Below, piece after piece: positions 38,189 through 46,973 of a stretch of 61,472 bases of DNA. The notes under the pieces are model-generated. The model was not told the DNA's origin and searched no databases. It saw nothing but the letters and a program-made list of their open reading frames with translations. Within the stretch, counting starts at the first letter, position 1, and the number at the start of each line of letters is the position of its first letter. The translations under genes and the position numbers were made by a program. Location of the stretch: contig CAKMIA010000009.1 in assembly GCA_927353735.1 (NCBI GenBank), positions 1 through 61,472 of the forward strand, read 5' to 3'. The stretch comes from an uncultured Veillonellaceae bacterium (GTDB lineage: Bacteria; Bacillota; Negativicutes; Veillonellales; Dialisteraceae).

Positions 38189-39142
38189 TCAGAGGGTGAG
38201 AGCCCGTGCGAAATGTTCCTTCAGGACCTTGATGGACGCTTCGAATTCGGCCTGTTCTTCATCGGTGAGATGGATGTGGATGATATCCTCTACGCCGCTG
38301 GCGCCGACCTTGACGGGAACGGAAGCGAAGGTGTCCTGTACGCCGTACAGATCGTCCAGATAGACGGAGCACGGGAGGATCTTGTGTTCATTGTGGAGAA
38401 TGGCGCGGACCAGTTCTGCTGTGGCGGAGGAGACGCCGAATTCGGTGCAGCCCTTGCCGTCGTTTTCGAAATAGCCGCCTCTGTGGACCTTTTCAAGCAC
38501 GTCGGCCTTGCTGTCCATCTTGTATTTTTCCGGTTCTTCCGCGAGGAGTTCGTCGATGGGCTTGCCCGCAACGAATACATGGCTCCAGGGGATCATGCTG
38601 CTATCGCCGTGTTCGCCCAGCAGATAGGCGGTGACGGAACGGCGGTTCACGTTCAGCTGGCTCGCGAGCTGCATCTGGAGACGGGCGGAGTCGAGCGCCG
38701 TGCCGGAGCCGATGATGCGGTTCTTCGGCCAGTCCAGCTTGTACTGGAGGTATTCGGCGATGATGTCGCACGGATTGGAAATGGAAATGATGATGCCGTC
38801 AAAGCCGGAGGAGGCGATGAGCGGAATGATCTCCTTGGTGGTGACGATGGCGTCGTCCATCATGTCGAGGCGGGTCTGGCCGGGCTGGCGGGTCTTGCCG
38901 CTGGCATTGATGAGGATGTCCGCATCCTTCATGTCCGCCATGGTGCCGCTGTAGGCTACCACGTGGTGAGGCATGTAGCTTACGGCGTCCATGATGTCCA
39001 TGGCTTCGCCGGCTGCTTTTTTCTCCTTGATATCATACAGGACAAATTCATCGGCGAGGCCCTGCGTGGCCAGGCTCAGTGCTACATGGGGGCCTACGTT
39101 CCCCGCTCCGATGATGCCGATTTTTCTTGTTTTGATTGCCAT
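38189..39142 (-). CDS. L-malate/L-lactate dehydrogenase family protein, malate-type
   Basis: NAD-dependent 2-hydroxyacid dehydrogenase, 317 residues. The Rossmann motif GAGNVG is at 12-17 and an NAD-selective Asp at 37. The catalytic arginine is Arg91 in RQPGQTR, and the catalytic His178 lies in GEHGD. The substrate-selecting residue, Gln in lactate dehydrogenases (position 102 in standard numbering), is Arg85 here. Arg at this position is the hallmark of malate dehydrogenase, so oxaloacetate/malate is the likelier pair even though the overall sequence looks LDH-like. AAGGAG lies nine bases before the ATG. It is a single gene. Confidence 0.85.
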   Translation of the reverse strand: MAIKTRKIGIIGAGNVGPHVALSLATQGLADEFVLYDIKEKKAAGEAMDIMDAVSYMPHHVVAYSGTMADMKDADILINASGKTRQPGQTRLDMMDDAIVTTKEIIPLIASSGFDGIIISISNPCDIIAEYLQYKLDWPKNRIIGSGTALDSARLQMQLASQLNVNRRSVTAYLLGEHGDSSMIPWSHVFVAGKPIDELLAEEPEKYKMDSKADVLEKVHRGGYFENDGKGCTEFGVSSATAELVRAILHNEHKILPCSVYLDDLYGVQDTFASVPVKVGASGVEDIIHIHLTDEEQAEFEASIKVLKEHFARALTL

Positions 39143-39262
39143 ACTTCTATACTCCTTTTCTTTCTTCCCGTGAGGGATTTATTTTTTCATTATACGTCAG
39201 TTTCTCTTTTCTGACTATGGGCGATCGCATTTCCTCCGCTGTGGAACAAAATGAGCATCAAA

Positions 39263-39290
39263 AAAGACCGGCACGAAGGAGGCCGGTCCT
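39263..39290 (-). terminator. rho-independent terminator of the prfC/ECF-S unit
   Basis: GACCGGC / GCCGGTC hairpin whose minus-strand 3' side runs into T6. Confidence 0.75.
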
Positions 39291-39294
39291 GTAT

Positions 39295-39891
39295 TTATAG
39301 ATGGTCTGCCGGAGGCTGGCTGCCGCTGCGGAAGGAGGCGGAGAGCTTCTTCCAGAGCAGCTCGGAGACGACCGCGATGGCAGTGCCCTTCACCAGATTG
39401 AACGGCACCACCGCCATCAGAATGTAGTCGGTCATGGAGGAGACCGGCGATCCGGCGGCGCGGGTCATGGCGAGGAGCTGCGCTTCGTCGATGTGGAAGG
39501 CGGCGAAGTAAAGCGGCAGCAGCACCGCCGCATTCAGGAAGGCCGCGGCGGCCGTCCTGGCGAGAATGGCCGCGCCGTAGCCTGCCTTTCGGGACAGGGG
39601 AGCCAGCGCCCGGAAGGCGGCGAGATAGATGAGCGTGACGAAGAAGTTGCAGATCTCGCCGATGCCGAGGCTTTCGGATACGAAGAGATGGATGATGTCC
39701 TTGGCGGCGGTGATGAATACCGCCGCGGGGAATCCCATGGCAAACAGCCCGATCAGGGAGGGGACATCGCTGATGTCGATCTTCATGAAGGGCGGCACGA
39801 AGGGCATGGGCAGTTCCGCATAGGTGAGGATGATGCCCGCCGAGGTGAGGATGCCCGCCGCCGGCAGGGAAAAGCGTCCGCTCTGCATCAT
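39295..39891 (-). CDS. ECF transporter substrate-binding (S) component
   Basis: 198 residues with about six hydrophobic helices and no signal peptide, the size and topology of ECF S components. FMKIDISDVPSLIGLFAMGF, followed by a conserved KDIIHL and a GEICNF segment, resembles RibU (riboflavin) and related members. No FMN riboswitch is visible. The ATPases and EcfT are encoded at 22423-24910. The start overlaps the prfC stop (ATGA), so it is translated with release factor 3, an unusual pairing. The ligand is unproven. Confidence 0.8.
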   Translation of the reverse strand: MMQSGRFSLPAAGILTSAGIILTYAELPMPFVPPFMKIDISDVPSLIGLFAMGFPAAVFITAAKDIIHLFVSESLGIGEICNFFVTLIYLAAFRALAPLSRKAGYGAAILARTAAAAFLNAAVLLPLYFAAFHIDEAQLLAMTRAAGSPVSSMTDYILMAVVPFNLVKGTAIAVVSELLWKKLSASFRSGSQPPADHL

Positions 39892-41492
39892 TCCGCCGCC
39901 GGCTCCTCAATGAGAGGCGGCGATTCGAGGAAGACCACATCGGGATTGCGCTGGGCGAGCCAGCCTGCCTGCCATTCGTTGGGCAGGAGGTACACCGGGC
40001 GGTCCTTCCGGTCGCGCACGGTGAGCGCGTTGTCCAGACCGGTGATGCCGTCGGGTTCCACATTGCCCTTCGTCCACCGGGCAGCAGTGAAGGACAGCGG
40101 TTCCAGCTGAACTTCCACATTGTATTCATTTTCCAGGCGGTATTTCATGACCTCGAACTGCAGCTGGCCCACGGCGCCGATGATGAAGGATTCCATCACG
40201 TAGGGCTGGGTGTAGACCTGAATGGCCCCTTCCTGTGCGAGCTGGCCCACGCCGCGGAGGAACTGCTTCCGCTTCATGGACGATTTCGGGGAGAGCCGGG
40301 CGAAGAGCTCCGGCGGGAAGACCGGGAAATCGCTGTACGTGACGGGGTGCTTCTTTTCGCACACCGTGTCGCCCACGCCGAGCTCGCCCGTATCGAAGAC
40401 GCCGATGATGTCGCCCGGATAGGCCTTCTCCACGATGGTGCGCTCTGTGGCGAGGAACTGCTGCGGCTGGGAGAGGCGGACCATATTGCCGCTCTGGCGG
40501 TGCAGCACGGAGATGCCCTTTTCAAAGACGCCGGAGCAGATGCGCATGAAGGCCACGCGGTCGTGGTGCTTCGGGTCCATGTTCGCCTGGATCTTGAAGA
40601 CGAACGCCGAGAAGGACGGGTCCTCCGGATCGATGGTGCCCTCCAGCGTTTTCCGCGTCTGCGGCGGCGGCGCCAGCTCGAGGAATTTTTCGAGGAAGGT
40701 CTGCACGCCGAAGTTGGTCATGGCGCTGCCGAAGAACATGGGCGTCAGCTCGCCGGCGGCCACCTTGTCCGCGTCGAAGGGATCGCCCGCTTCATCGAGC
40801 AGGTCCAGATCGTCCCGGAGGGACTGGATCTCCTCGTCGGTCAGGCGGGAGGCGACGGCCTCGTCGTCCAGTTTGCCGGAGATGACTTCCAGCTTCTTCG
40901 TGCCGTGCGCGGTGTCGCGGATGAAGATGTGCGCCGTTTCGGTCTCCCGGTCATAGATGCCGGTGTAATTGCCGTTGACGCCGATGGGCCAGTTCATCGG
41001 GCAGGAGCGGATGCCGAGCACGTCCTCGATGTCCGCCATGAGATCGAAGGGGTTCTTGCCGAAGTGGTCGATCTTATTGACAAAGGTAAAAATCGGGATG
41101 CCCCGGTCGGAGCAGACCTTGAACAGCTTTTTCGTCTGCGCTTCCACGCCCTTGGCTACGTCGATGACCATGACGGCGCTGTCCACCGCCATGAGCGTCC
41201 GGTACGTGTCTTCCGAGAAGTCCGCGTGCCCCGGGGTATCGAGAATATTGACGCGGCAGCCCGCGTAGTCGAACTGCAGCACCGAGCTGGTGACGGAGAT
41301 GCCGCGCTGCTTTTCAATTTCCATCCAGTCGGACACGGCGTAGCGGGCGGTCTTGCGCGCCTTTACCGAGCCGGCGAGATGAATGGCTCCACCGTAGAGG
41401 AGCAGTTTTTCCGTGAGCGTCGTCTTGCCCGCATCCGGGTGGGATATGATGGCGAAGGTACGGCGCCGTTTGATTTCTTCCAGATCAGTCAT
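39888..41492 (-). CDS. prfC: peptide chain release factor 3
   Basis: Class II release factor GTPase that recycles RF1/RF2 from the ribosome. 534 residues. G1 SHPDAGKTTLTEK near residues 17-29, switch RGISVTSS, G3 [16 protein letters not shown]4 NKID. RF3-specific domains II and III follow. GAGGTGA on the minus strand precedes the ATG. It heads a two-gene unit with the ECF S component. Confidence 0.96.
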   Translation of the reverse strand: MTDLEEIKRRRTFAIISHPDAGKTTLTEKLLLYGGAIHLAGSVKARKTARYAVSDWMEIEKQRGISVTSSVLQFDYAGCRVNILDTPGHADFSEDTYRTLMAVDSAVMVIDVAKGVEAQTKKLFKVCSDRGIPIFTFVNKIDHFGKNPFDLMADIEDVLGIRSCPMNWPIGVNGNYTGIYDRETETAHIFIRDTAHGTKKLEVISGKLDDEAVASRLTDEEIQSLRDDLDLLDEAGDPFDADKVAAGELTPMFFGSAMTNFGVQTFLEKFLELAPPPQTRKTLEGTIDPEDPSFSAFVFKIQANMDPKHHDRVAFMRICSGVFEKGISVLHRQSGNMVRLSQPQQFLATERTIVEKAYPGDIIGVFDTGELGVGDTVCEKKHPVTYSDFPVFPPELFARLSPKSSMKRKQFLRGVGQLAQEGAIQVYTQPYVMESFIIGAVGQLQFEVMKYRLENEYNVEVQLEPLSFTAARWTKGNVEPDGITGLDNALTVRDRKDRPVYLLPNEWQAGWLAQRNPDVVFLESPPLIEEPAAE

Positions 41493-41751
41493 GATTCACC
41501 TCAATCAGTTACGTCAGAACATACCCTCTTATTATACCGAAAACGGCCGGGAAATACCATGGAGCGGCGCATCCGGCGGGGAGCGGCCGGCGCGTTTTCT
41601 TTCCGGAAGAAACATAAATTTTCTCTCACGGGCAGCGGAGGCCTTCGGCGGGGGCTTCGCGGAAATTTCCCCGGCAGCACCGGGCGTTTTGTTATGATTT
41701 TATGATATAATTTGTAAATAAAAACTTTTTTGAGAGGAGCGCAGATGCGGC

Positions 41752-42603
41752 ATGGCCAGACGGAAGGGCAGGAAGGTATGGAACGGGATCAGCCGGGAAG
41801 AATGGCTCGCGCTCTTTGCCGAACCGGACATCATGACGGATCTGGTGATGCGCATTTTCAGCGCGCTCTATCACGCGCCCCGTCATGAGGACAGCGCCAA
41901 GCACATTGCCGACGCCATGGAGATCGAATACCGCGCGCTCAATGCGGCCGTCGGCTGGGCGGGCACGAAGATCCGCGCCCGCTGGGAGGCAAAGCAGGAC
42001 GGCACGGAGGAGCCGCCCGCAGACGGCGCGGAGCGTGCGCCCTGGGAATACGTTTTTGACGGCGCCGAGGAAGAGGACGGCGCCTACCTGTGGATCCTGA
42101 AGCCCGCGGCCGTCGAGGCCTGGCGCGAGCTGGAGGAGGCGGACTGGCCGGAAAAGGCGGAGCTCCGCACGATCCTTTCGGAGGATGCGTCCTCCTTCGG
42201 CCGGGAGGGCAGCCTGTTTGCCGAGGCGCCGCAGGAGACCGTGGGGCGCATCCGGCAGCTGCTGGAGGAGGAGCGCCTTTTCCGGCGGCGCGCGCTTGGC
42301 AGCGCCGGGCAGTGTACGGTGTGCGGTCTGTCCCGGATGCCGCTGCTCCGGGCGGTGCCCTACGGAGAGGGCGGCCGGAAGCAGAAGGGGCTCCTTTTCT
42401 GCCCCACCCACGGGGCGCTCTTCGCGGCCCATCTGATCTCCTTCAGCCCGAAGGGGACGCTTCTCATCTCGGACTCGCTCTCCGGGGAGGACCGGGCCGC
42501 CATGGGGATCCGGGACGGCATGACAGCCAGAAATCCATTCAGCGGACGGCGCATGGCAGTGCACCGCCGCCTCTTTAATACATACAGGAGGAAAGAGAAA
42601 TGA
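41752..42603 (+). CDS. HNH-fold-like protein with degenerate active site
   Basis: 283 residues; soluble. The N-terminal half (10-80) is helical and resembles a small DNA-binding region (HIADAMEIEYRALNAAVGWAG). The C-terminal part has a zinc-type pair CTVC (188-191) and CPTH (217-220), then HLISFSPKGTLLISDSL. This follows the layout of HNH endonucleases of restriction type, where GLISF...ILISDRL follows the final histidine. The first catalytic His (usually in HIxPW) is replaced (AVPY), so cleavage activity is doubtful. GAGAGGAG lies 12 bases before the ATG, rather far. The stop overlaps the dcd start (ATGA). Its role may be regulatory or defensive; this is inference. Confidence 0.6.
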   Translation: MARRKGRKVWNGISREEWLALFAEPDIMTDLVMRIFSALYHAPRHEDSAKHIADAMEIEYRALNAAVGWAGTKIRARWEAKQDGTEEPPADGAERAPWEYVFDGAEEEDGAYLWILKPAAVEAWRELEEADWPEKAELRTILSEDASSFGREGSLFAEAPQETVGRIRQLLEEERLFRRRALGSAGQCTVCGLSRMPLLRAVPYGEGGRKQKGLLFCPTHGALFAAHLISFSPKGTLLISDSLSGEDRAAMGIRDGMTARNPFSGRRMAVHRRLFNTYRRKEK

Positions 42604-43121
42604 TTCTGTCCGGCAGGGAAATCGCCCGCCATATGGGCCATGAGATCATTATTGAACCGTTCAATCCGAAACAGGTGAATCCGAACAGCTACAACCTGAC
42701 GCTCGCCGATGAACTGATGGTGTACGATGAGCATGTGCTGGATATGAAAAAGAAAAATACGGGCCATCTGCTGAAGATCCCCGAGGAGGGCTATCTTCTC
42801 CAGCCGAATACGCTCTATCTGGGGCGCACCCGGGAATATACGAAGACGGAATGCTTCGTGCCCATGCTGGAGGGGCGCTCGTCCATCGGCCGGCTGGGCC
42901 TGTTCATCCACGTCACCGCCGGATTCGGCGATGTGGGCTTTGCCGGGTACTGGACGCTGGAGATGTTCTGCGTGCAGCCCATCCGCATCTATGCGGGCGT
43001 GGAGATCTGCCAGATCTATTTCCATACGGTCCTCGGAGAGGCCGACCGGTACACCCACGGAAAATATCAGAATAATGAAGGAATCCAGCCCAGTCTGCTT
43101 TACAAAGATTTTGAAAAATAG
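42600..43121 (+). CDS. dcd: dCTP deaminase
   Basis: Deaminates dCTP to dUTP for thymidylate synthesis. 173 residues, trimeric dUTPase fold. The active-site region EGRSSIGRLGLFIHVTAGFGDVGFAG has the conserved Arg-Ser-Ser and the Gly-Phe/Asp segments; QPNTLYLGRTREY and the C-terminal tail are also typical. Length is close to the monofunctional enzymes of Firmicutes. AGGAGGA upstream inside the HNH-like gene serves the ATG. Pairing with that gene is of interest because dCTP deaminases can also act against phages. Confidence 0.92.
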   Translation: MILSGREIARHMGHEIIIEPFNPKQVNPNSYNLTLADELMVYDEHVLDMKKKNTGHLLKIPEEGYLLQPNTLYLGRTREYTKTECFVPMLEGRSSIGRLGLFIHVTAGFGDVGFAGYWTLEMFCVQPIRIYAGVEICQIYFHTVLGEADRYTHGKYQNNEGIQPSLLYKDFEK

Positions 43122-43163
43122 TATGATATAGTCAACTTCATAAACCAGCAAGCGCAAAGAAGT

Positions 43164-43211
43164 GCAGCAGAAGCGTATGACCCCCCGGTTGTGCATCCTG
43201 TTGCTTTTTTT
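43164..43211 (+). terminator. likely terminator of the HNH-dcd unit
   Basis: GCAGCAG (43164-43170) pairs with CTGTTGC (43198-43204) around an inner ACC/GGT hairpin, followed by seven T. The stem is imperfect. Confidence 0.5.
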
Positions 43212-43275
43212 GTTTCTGCAATCCTGAAGCGCTGCTGGGCAGCAACATATGTGTGACTCAAAGGGGGTATATGTT

Positions 43276-44253
43276 ATGAAGAAAATGATGAAACGGATCA
43301 TGTTGGCAGGCCTTGCCTGTGTGGCAGGGGCAGCGATTCTCACCGGCTGCGGCGGCGGCGCTTCCGGCGGTGCATCCGGCGGAGAAAAGCAGTTCCTGAA
43401 CATCGCAACGGGCGGCACGTCCGGCACCTACTATCCGCTGGGCGGCGCACTGGCAGAACTGCTGAACAATAATATCAAGGGCATGAACGCCAGCGCTCAG
43501 GCGACCGGCGCAGCCGTTGCCAATATCAACATGCTGAAGGACGGCTCCGTCGATCTGGCTTTCGTACAGAACGATATCGCCTACTATGCAGAAAACGGCA
43601 CGGAAATGTTCAAGGACAACAAAGTGGACACCATCCGCGGCATTGCAGCTCTCTATCCGGAAACCATTCAGTTCGTCACCACCGCTGATACGGGCATCAC
43701 CTCCGTATCCCAGCTGAAAGGCAAGCGCGTAGCCGTCGGTGCTTCCGGCTCCGGCTCCGAAGCGAATGCCCGCCAGATCCTCGCGGCTTATGGCATCACC
43801 TATGACGACATCGAACCGCAGTACCTCTCCTTCGGTGAAGCTGTAGATGCTCTGAAGGACGGCAACGTAGATGCAGGCGTCGTTGTGGCAGGCTTCCCGA
43901 CCGCTGCCATCCAGGATCTGAGCGCGAACAAGTCCGCTGTCGTTCTCGATATCGATGCAGCCACCGCAGCGAAGCTGAAAGAACAGTATCCGTACTACAA
44001 CGCCATCACCATTCCGGCCGGCACCTATCCGGGACAGGAAACTGACGTCAATACGATCTGCGTCAAGTGCATCCTCATCGGCACGGACAAGCTGAGCGAC
44101 GACATGGGCGGAGAGATCGCCAAGATCCTCTACTCCAATCTGGACCGCATGACCGCTGCACACGCTGTCGGCAAATACATCACGAAGGATACCGCGCTGG
44201 AAGGCATGTCCATCAAGATGAATGCCGGCGCTGAAAAATATCTGAAATCCTGA
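43276..44253 (+). CDS. TAXI-family TRAP solute-binding lipoprotein
   Basis: 325 residues. Lipoprotein signal with lipobox LTGC (Cys25). The TAXI-type receptor signature FLNIATGGTSGTYYPLGGALAE lies directly after it. The mid-domain has GKRVAVGASGSGSE. It captures a substrate (glutamate-, dicarboxylate-like or other organic acid in known members) for the fused TRAP permease two genes on. AAAGGGGG precedes the start. Codon use is of the highly expressed type, and a strong hairpin after the gene may protect its mRNA. Confidence 0.93.
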   Translation: MKKMMKRIMLAGLACVAGAAILTGCGGGASGGASGGEKQFLNIATGGTSGTYYPLGGALAELLNNNIKGMNASAQATGAAVANINMLKDGSVDLAFVQNDIAYYAENGTEMFKDNKVDTIRGIAALYPETIQFVTTADTGITSVSQLKGKRVAVGASGSGSEANARQILAAYGITYDDIEPQYLSFGEAVDALKDGNVDAGVVVAGFPTAAIQDLSANKSAVVLDIDAATAAKLKEQYPYYNAITIPAGTYPGQETDVNTICVKCILIGTDKLSDDMGGEIAKILYSNLDRMTAAHAVGKYITKDTALEGMSIKMNAGAEKYLKS

Positions 44254-44299
44254 TCGGATGCGCAGAGCGTAAATATTTCCAAAGACGGAAAGGAGAATG

Positions 44300-44337
44300 A
44301 GCGGACCCCGCGGGCGGCATGCTGCCGGCGGAGTCCG
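44300..44337 (+). promoter_or_regulatory. intercistronic hairpin after the TAXI receptor gene
   Basis: Long GC-rich inverted repeat (GCGGACCCCGCGGGCGGCA / TGCTGCCGGCGGAGTCCGT) without a T-run. Such hairpins often stabilise the upstream mRNA of binding-protein genes and lower downstream translation. Confidence 0.6.
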
Positions 44338-44348
44338 TTCCTGTATTC

Positions 44349-44852
44349 ATGAATTTCCTGAAAAAATACAGATATTCCGTCGCCGTCGTGGTCATTACTG
44401 TCCTTGCGGCGGCGTGGCTTCTCACAAGACCTTTTCTTTTCGGACAGACAAAGGAGGGCTTCCTCTTCATTCAGCGGGCCGAGCCGGGCATGCCGGTGGT
44501 CATGGCGTACATGCATTCTGCCATGCGGACCCCCATCGAAGAGACGCTCCTGATCAATGAGAATTCCGACGGGCTGATCCTGAAGCAGCTCCGGTACCGC
44601 ACCTACGGGGCAGGGCTTCCCTATCTGGCCTCGGAGGGCCGCTTCCGCGAAGAAAACGGCTGGTTTATTCTGGATGATATGGACCGGCGGTTCCGGGAGG
44701 TATCCATCCGGAACGGCGTCATCAATAACGGAACGCTCACCGTGGGAAATACGCTCTACCGTCTTCCCGATCTGATGCCTCTGGGCAGCGAGCTGCGGTT
44801 GTATATCGCTCCGCTGTACAGGGGATTCTGGATGAAGAAAGAAATGCGTTAG
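44349..44852 (+). CDS. DUF1850 protein, TRAP-associated
   Basis: 167 residues from this start. One N-terminal membrane helix (about 10-28: VAVVVITVLAAAWLLTRPF) and an extracytoplasmic beta domain ending in a membrane-proximal PLYRGFWMKKE. DUF1850 proteins occur between TAXI receptors and fused TRAP permeases and are a small accessory of this transporter type; the role is unknown. Ribosome sites near the candidate starts are weak. A strong AAAGGAG precedes an ATG at 44297 in another frame, so the real start may be coupled. Confidence 0.75.
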   Translation: MNFLKKYRYSVAVVVITVLAAAWLLTRPFLFGQTKEGFLFIQRAEPGMPVVMAYMHSAMRTPIEETLLINENSDGLILKQLRYRTYGAGLPYLASEGRFREENGWFILDDMDRRFREVSIRNGVINNGTLTVGNTLYRLPDLMPLGSELRLYIAPLYRGFWMKKEMR

Positions 44853-44864
44853 GAGTTGATCAGA

Positions 44865-46841
44865 TTGGAAGAATTGAAAAAGAACGGAGTCTCTCCGGGG
44901 CAGGACGTGCCGGAGGAAGAACTCAGCGATGAAATGAAGCAGAAGCTGAAGGAGCTCGACAAGGAATCCAATACGGTGGAATACACCGGCACCTGGGGCC
45001 GCATCATCGCGATCATCTGCATCTGCTTTTCCCTCTTCCAGGTATACACGGGATTCTTCGGCGTGCTGGATGCCATGCTTCAGCGGGCGGTCCACCTGTC
45101 CTTCGGGATCTCTCTCGTATATCTGCTCTGCCCGGTCAAACGGTCGTGGATCAAGGGCGGCAGCGTCCATCCGCTCGACCTGTTTCTGGCGATCCTTTCC
45201 ATCATCCCGCCGGTGTACATCCTGCTGAACTACCAGCAGCTGATCCTTCGCGCGGGGACGGTGACCCCGGCTGATACGGCCATCGGGTTGCTGGGGATCG
45301 TCATGGTCATCGAGGCGGCACGGCGCATCGTCGGCCTGCCGATCGTGGTGGTGGTGCTCTGCTTCATCGCCTACGGATTCTTCGGACCCTATATGCCGGG
45401 ACCGCTGGCCCACAGAGGCCTGTCCCTGCAGCAGATGGTGGGCCATCTGTTTTTCACCACCGAGGGTGTGTTCGGCATCCCCATGGGCGTATCGTCCACC
45501 TTTATTTTCCTCTTTATACTGTTTGGGGCGTATCTGGAAAAAACGGGCCTCGGCAAGTTCTTTATTGATATCGCCAATGCCATTGCCGGATGGGCTTCCG
45601 GCGGCCCGGCCAAGGTGGCCGTCCTCTCCAGTGCGCTGGAAGGCACGATCTCCGGCAGCTCCGTAGCGAACGTTGTAGGCTCCGGCGCCTTCACCATCCC
45701 CATGATGAAGAAGCTGGGGTACAGCAAGAACTTCGCCGGCGCTGTAGAAGCGGCAGCCTCCACGGGCGGCCAGATTATGCCGCCGATCATGGGCGCTGCG
45801 GCCTTTCTGATGGCGGAATTCGTGGGCATCCCGTACATGGAAGTCGTCAAGGCCGCCGTCGTACCGGCTCTGCTGTACTTCCTCGGCGTCTTCCTGGGTG
45901 TTCATTTTGAGGCGAAGCGGGAAAATCTGCAGGGCACGCCCCGCAGCCTGCTGCCTCCGTTCGGACGCATCCTGAAAGAAGAAGGCCATCTGGCCATCCC
46001 GCTGATCGCCATTATCGGCCTGCTCTCTTCCGGTTATACCCCGATGAGAGCCGCACTGGCAGGCATCGTCATTTCCATTGCCACGGCCATGCTCCGCGCC
46101 AATACGCGCATGACCTTCAATGATATCGTGGACGGCCTGATCAAGGGTGCCCGCGGCGCGCTGGGCGTGCTCATCGCCTGCGCCGCAGCAGGCATCATCA
46201 TCGGCGTGGTCACCAAGACCGGCGTGGGCCTGAAGCTCGCTTCCGCTCTGGTGCAGCTTTCCGACGGCTCCTTCCTGCTGCTGCTCTTCTGCACGATGAT
46301 CACCTCGCTCATCCTCGGCATGGGCGTACCGACCACCGCCAACTACGTCATCACCTCCACCATTGCCGCACCGGCGCTGATTTCCCTCGGTGTGCCGATC
46401 CTGGCGGCGCATATGTTCGTTTTCTACTTCGGCATCATCGCCGACATCACTCCGCCGGTCGCACTGGCAGCCTTTGCAGGGGCCGCGATCTCCGGAGGCA
46501 ATCCGATCCGTACGGGGATCAACGCTTCGAAGCTGGGGATTGCCGCGTTCATCATTCCGTATATGTTTGTTCTGTCGCCGGCCATGCTCGGCATTGATGC
46601 GACCTTCCTGGATATGGTCCATACGACCATCACCGCCGTCATCGGCATGATCGGCGTGAGTGCCGCCATGATCGGGCAGTTCGTCACCCGCGCATGGTGG
46701 ATCGAACGGATCGTCCTCTTTGCGGGGGGTCTTCTCTTGATCGATCCGTCGGGTTTCACGGATATCGTGGGCGTTGCCGTCCTCGTAGCGGTCGGTGCTT
46801 TCCAGTACTTCCGCAAAAAGAGAAGCGCAGAAAAGGCCTGA
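44865..46841 (+). CDS. fused TRAP transporter permease (DctQM type)
   Basis: 658 residues. The N-terminal cytoplasmic region is followed by four DctQ-like helices, then the large DctM-like domain with many helices (about residues 165-640). The motifs SGGPAKVAVLSSALEGTISGSSVANV and GMGVPTTANYVI are typical of the fused TRAP 4TM/12TM permease. It uses a TTG start nine bases after AGGAG; another TTG is directly abutting the ribosome site. It forms the secondary transporter with the TAXI receptor. Confidence 0.92.
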   Translation: MEELKKNGVSPGQDVPEEELSDEMKQKLKELDKESNTVEYTGTWGRIIAIICICFSLFQVYTGFFGVLDAMLQRAVHLSFGISLVYLLCPVKRSWIKGGSVHPLDLFLAILSIIPPVYILLNYQQLILRAGTVTPADTAIGLLGIVMVIEAARRIVGLPIVVVVLCFIAYGFFGPYMPGPLAHRGLSLQQMVGHLFFTTEGVFGIPMGVSSTFIFLFILFGAYLEKTGLGKFFIDIANAIAGWASGGPAKVAVLSSALEGTISGSSVANVVGSGAFTIPMMKKLGYSKNFAGAVEAAASTGGQIMPPIMGAAAFLMAEFVGIPYMEVVKAAVVPALLYFLGVFLGVHFEAKRENLQGTPRSLLPPFGRILKEEGHLAIPLIAIIGLLSSGYTPMRAALAGIVISIATAMLRANTRMTFNDIVDGLIKGARGALGVLIACAAAGIIIGVVTKTGVGLKLASALVQLSDGSFLLLLFCTMITSLILGMGVPTTANYVITSTIAAPALISLGVPILAAHMFVFYFGIIADITPPVALAAFAGAAISGGNPIRTGINASKLGIAAFIIPYMFVLSPAMLGIDATFLDMVHTTITAVIGMIGVSAAMIGQFVTRAWWIERIVLFAGGLLLIDPSGFTDIVGVAVLVAVGAFQYFRKKRSAEKA

Positions 46842-46850
46842 GCCTTTTCC

Positions 46851-46888
46851 CTGAAACAGCTCCATCGCTGATGGGGCTGTTTTTGTTT
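46851..46888 (+). terminator. rho-independent terminator of the TRAP operon
   Basis: AACAGCTCCATC / GATGGGGCTGTT hairpin with TTTTG-T. Confidence 0.8.
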
Positions 46889-46973
46889 TTCCGGGCCTGC
46901 GGAAAATTGATAAAATGCAGGGAACCCGGTACAATGAAAAGAATATACATCTCTACAGAAAGGGGGCTTCTCC

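Noticed and set aside
37042..38199. 385-codon plus-strand open frame across the YihY end and OMP gene
   Set aside because: Crosses two terminators and the opposite-strand OMP gene, which has a clear signal peptide and barrel.
43212..43275. Regulatory leader for the TAXI receptor gene
   Set aside because: GCAGCAG-type short repeats are present, but they are better explained by the dcd terminator; no aptamer is recognised.
44297..44560. 87-codon open frame with a good ribosome site after the TAXI gene
   Set aside because: Its product overlaps the hairpin and then runs out of frame through the DUF1850 gene; no family resemblance.
44130..46934. 934-codon open frame on the minus strand opposite the TRAP genes
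   Set aside because: GC-rich shadow frame; repetitive His/Arg/Gly/Asp composition, no domain, and the plus strand carries clear transporter genes.
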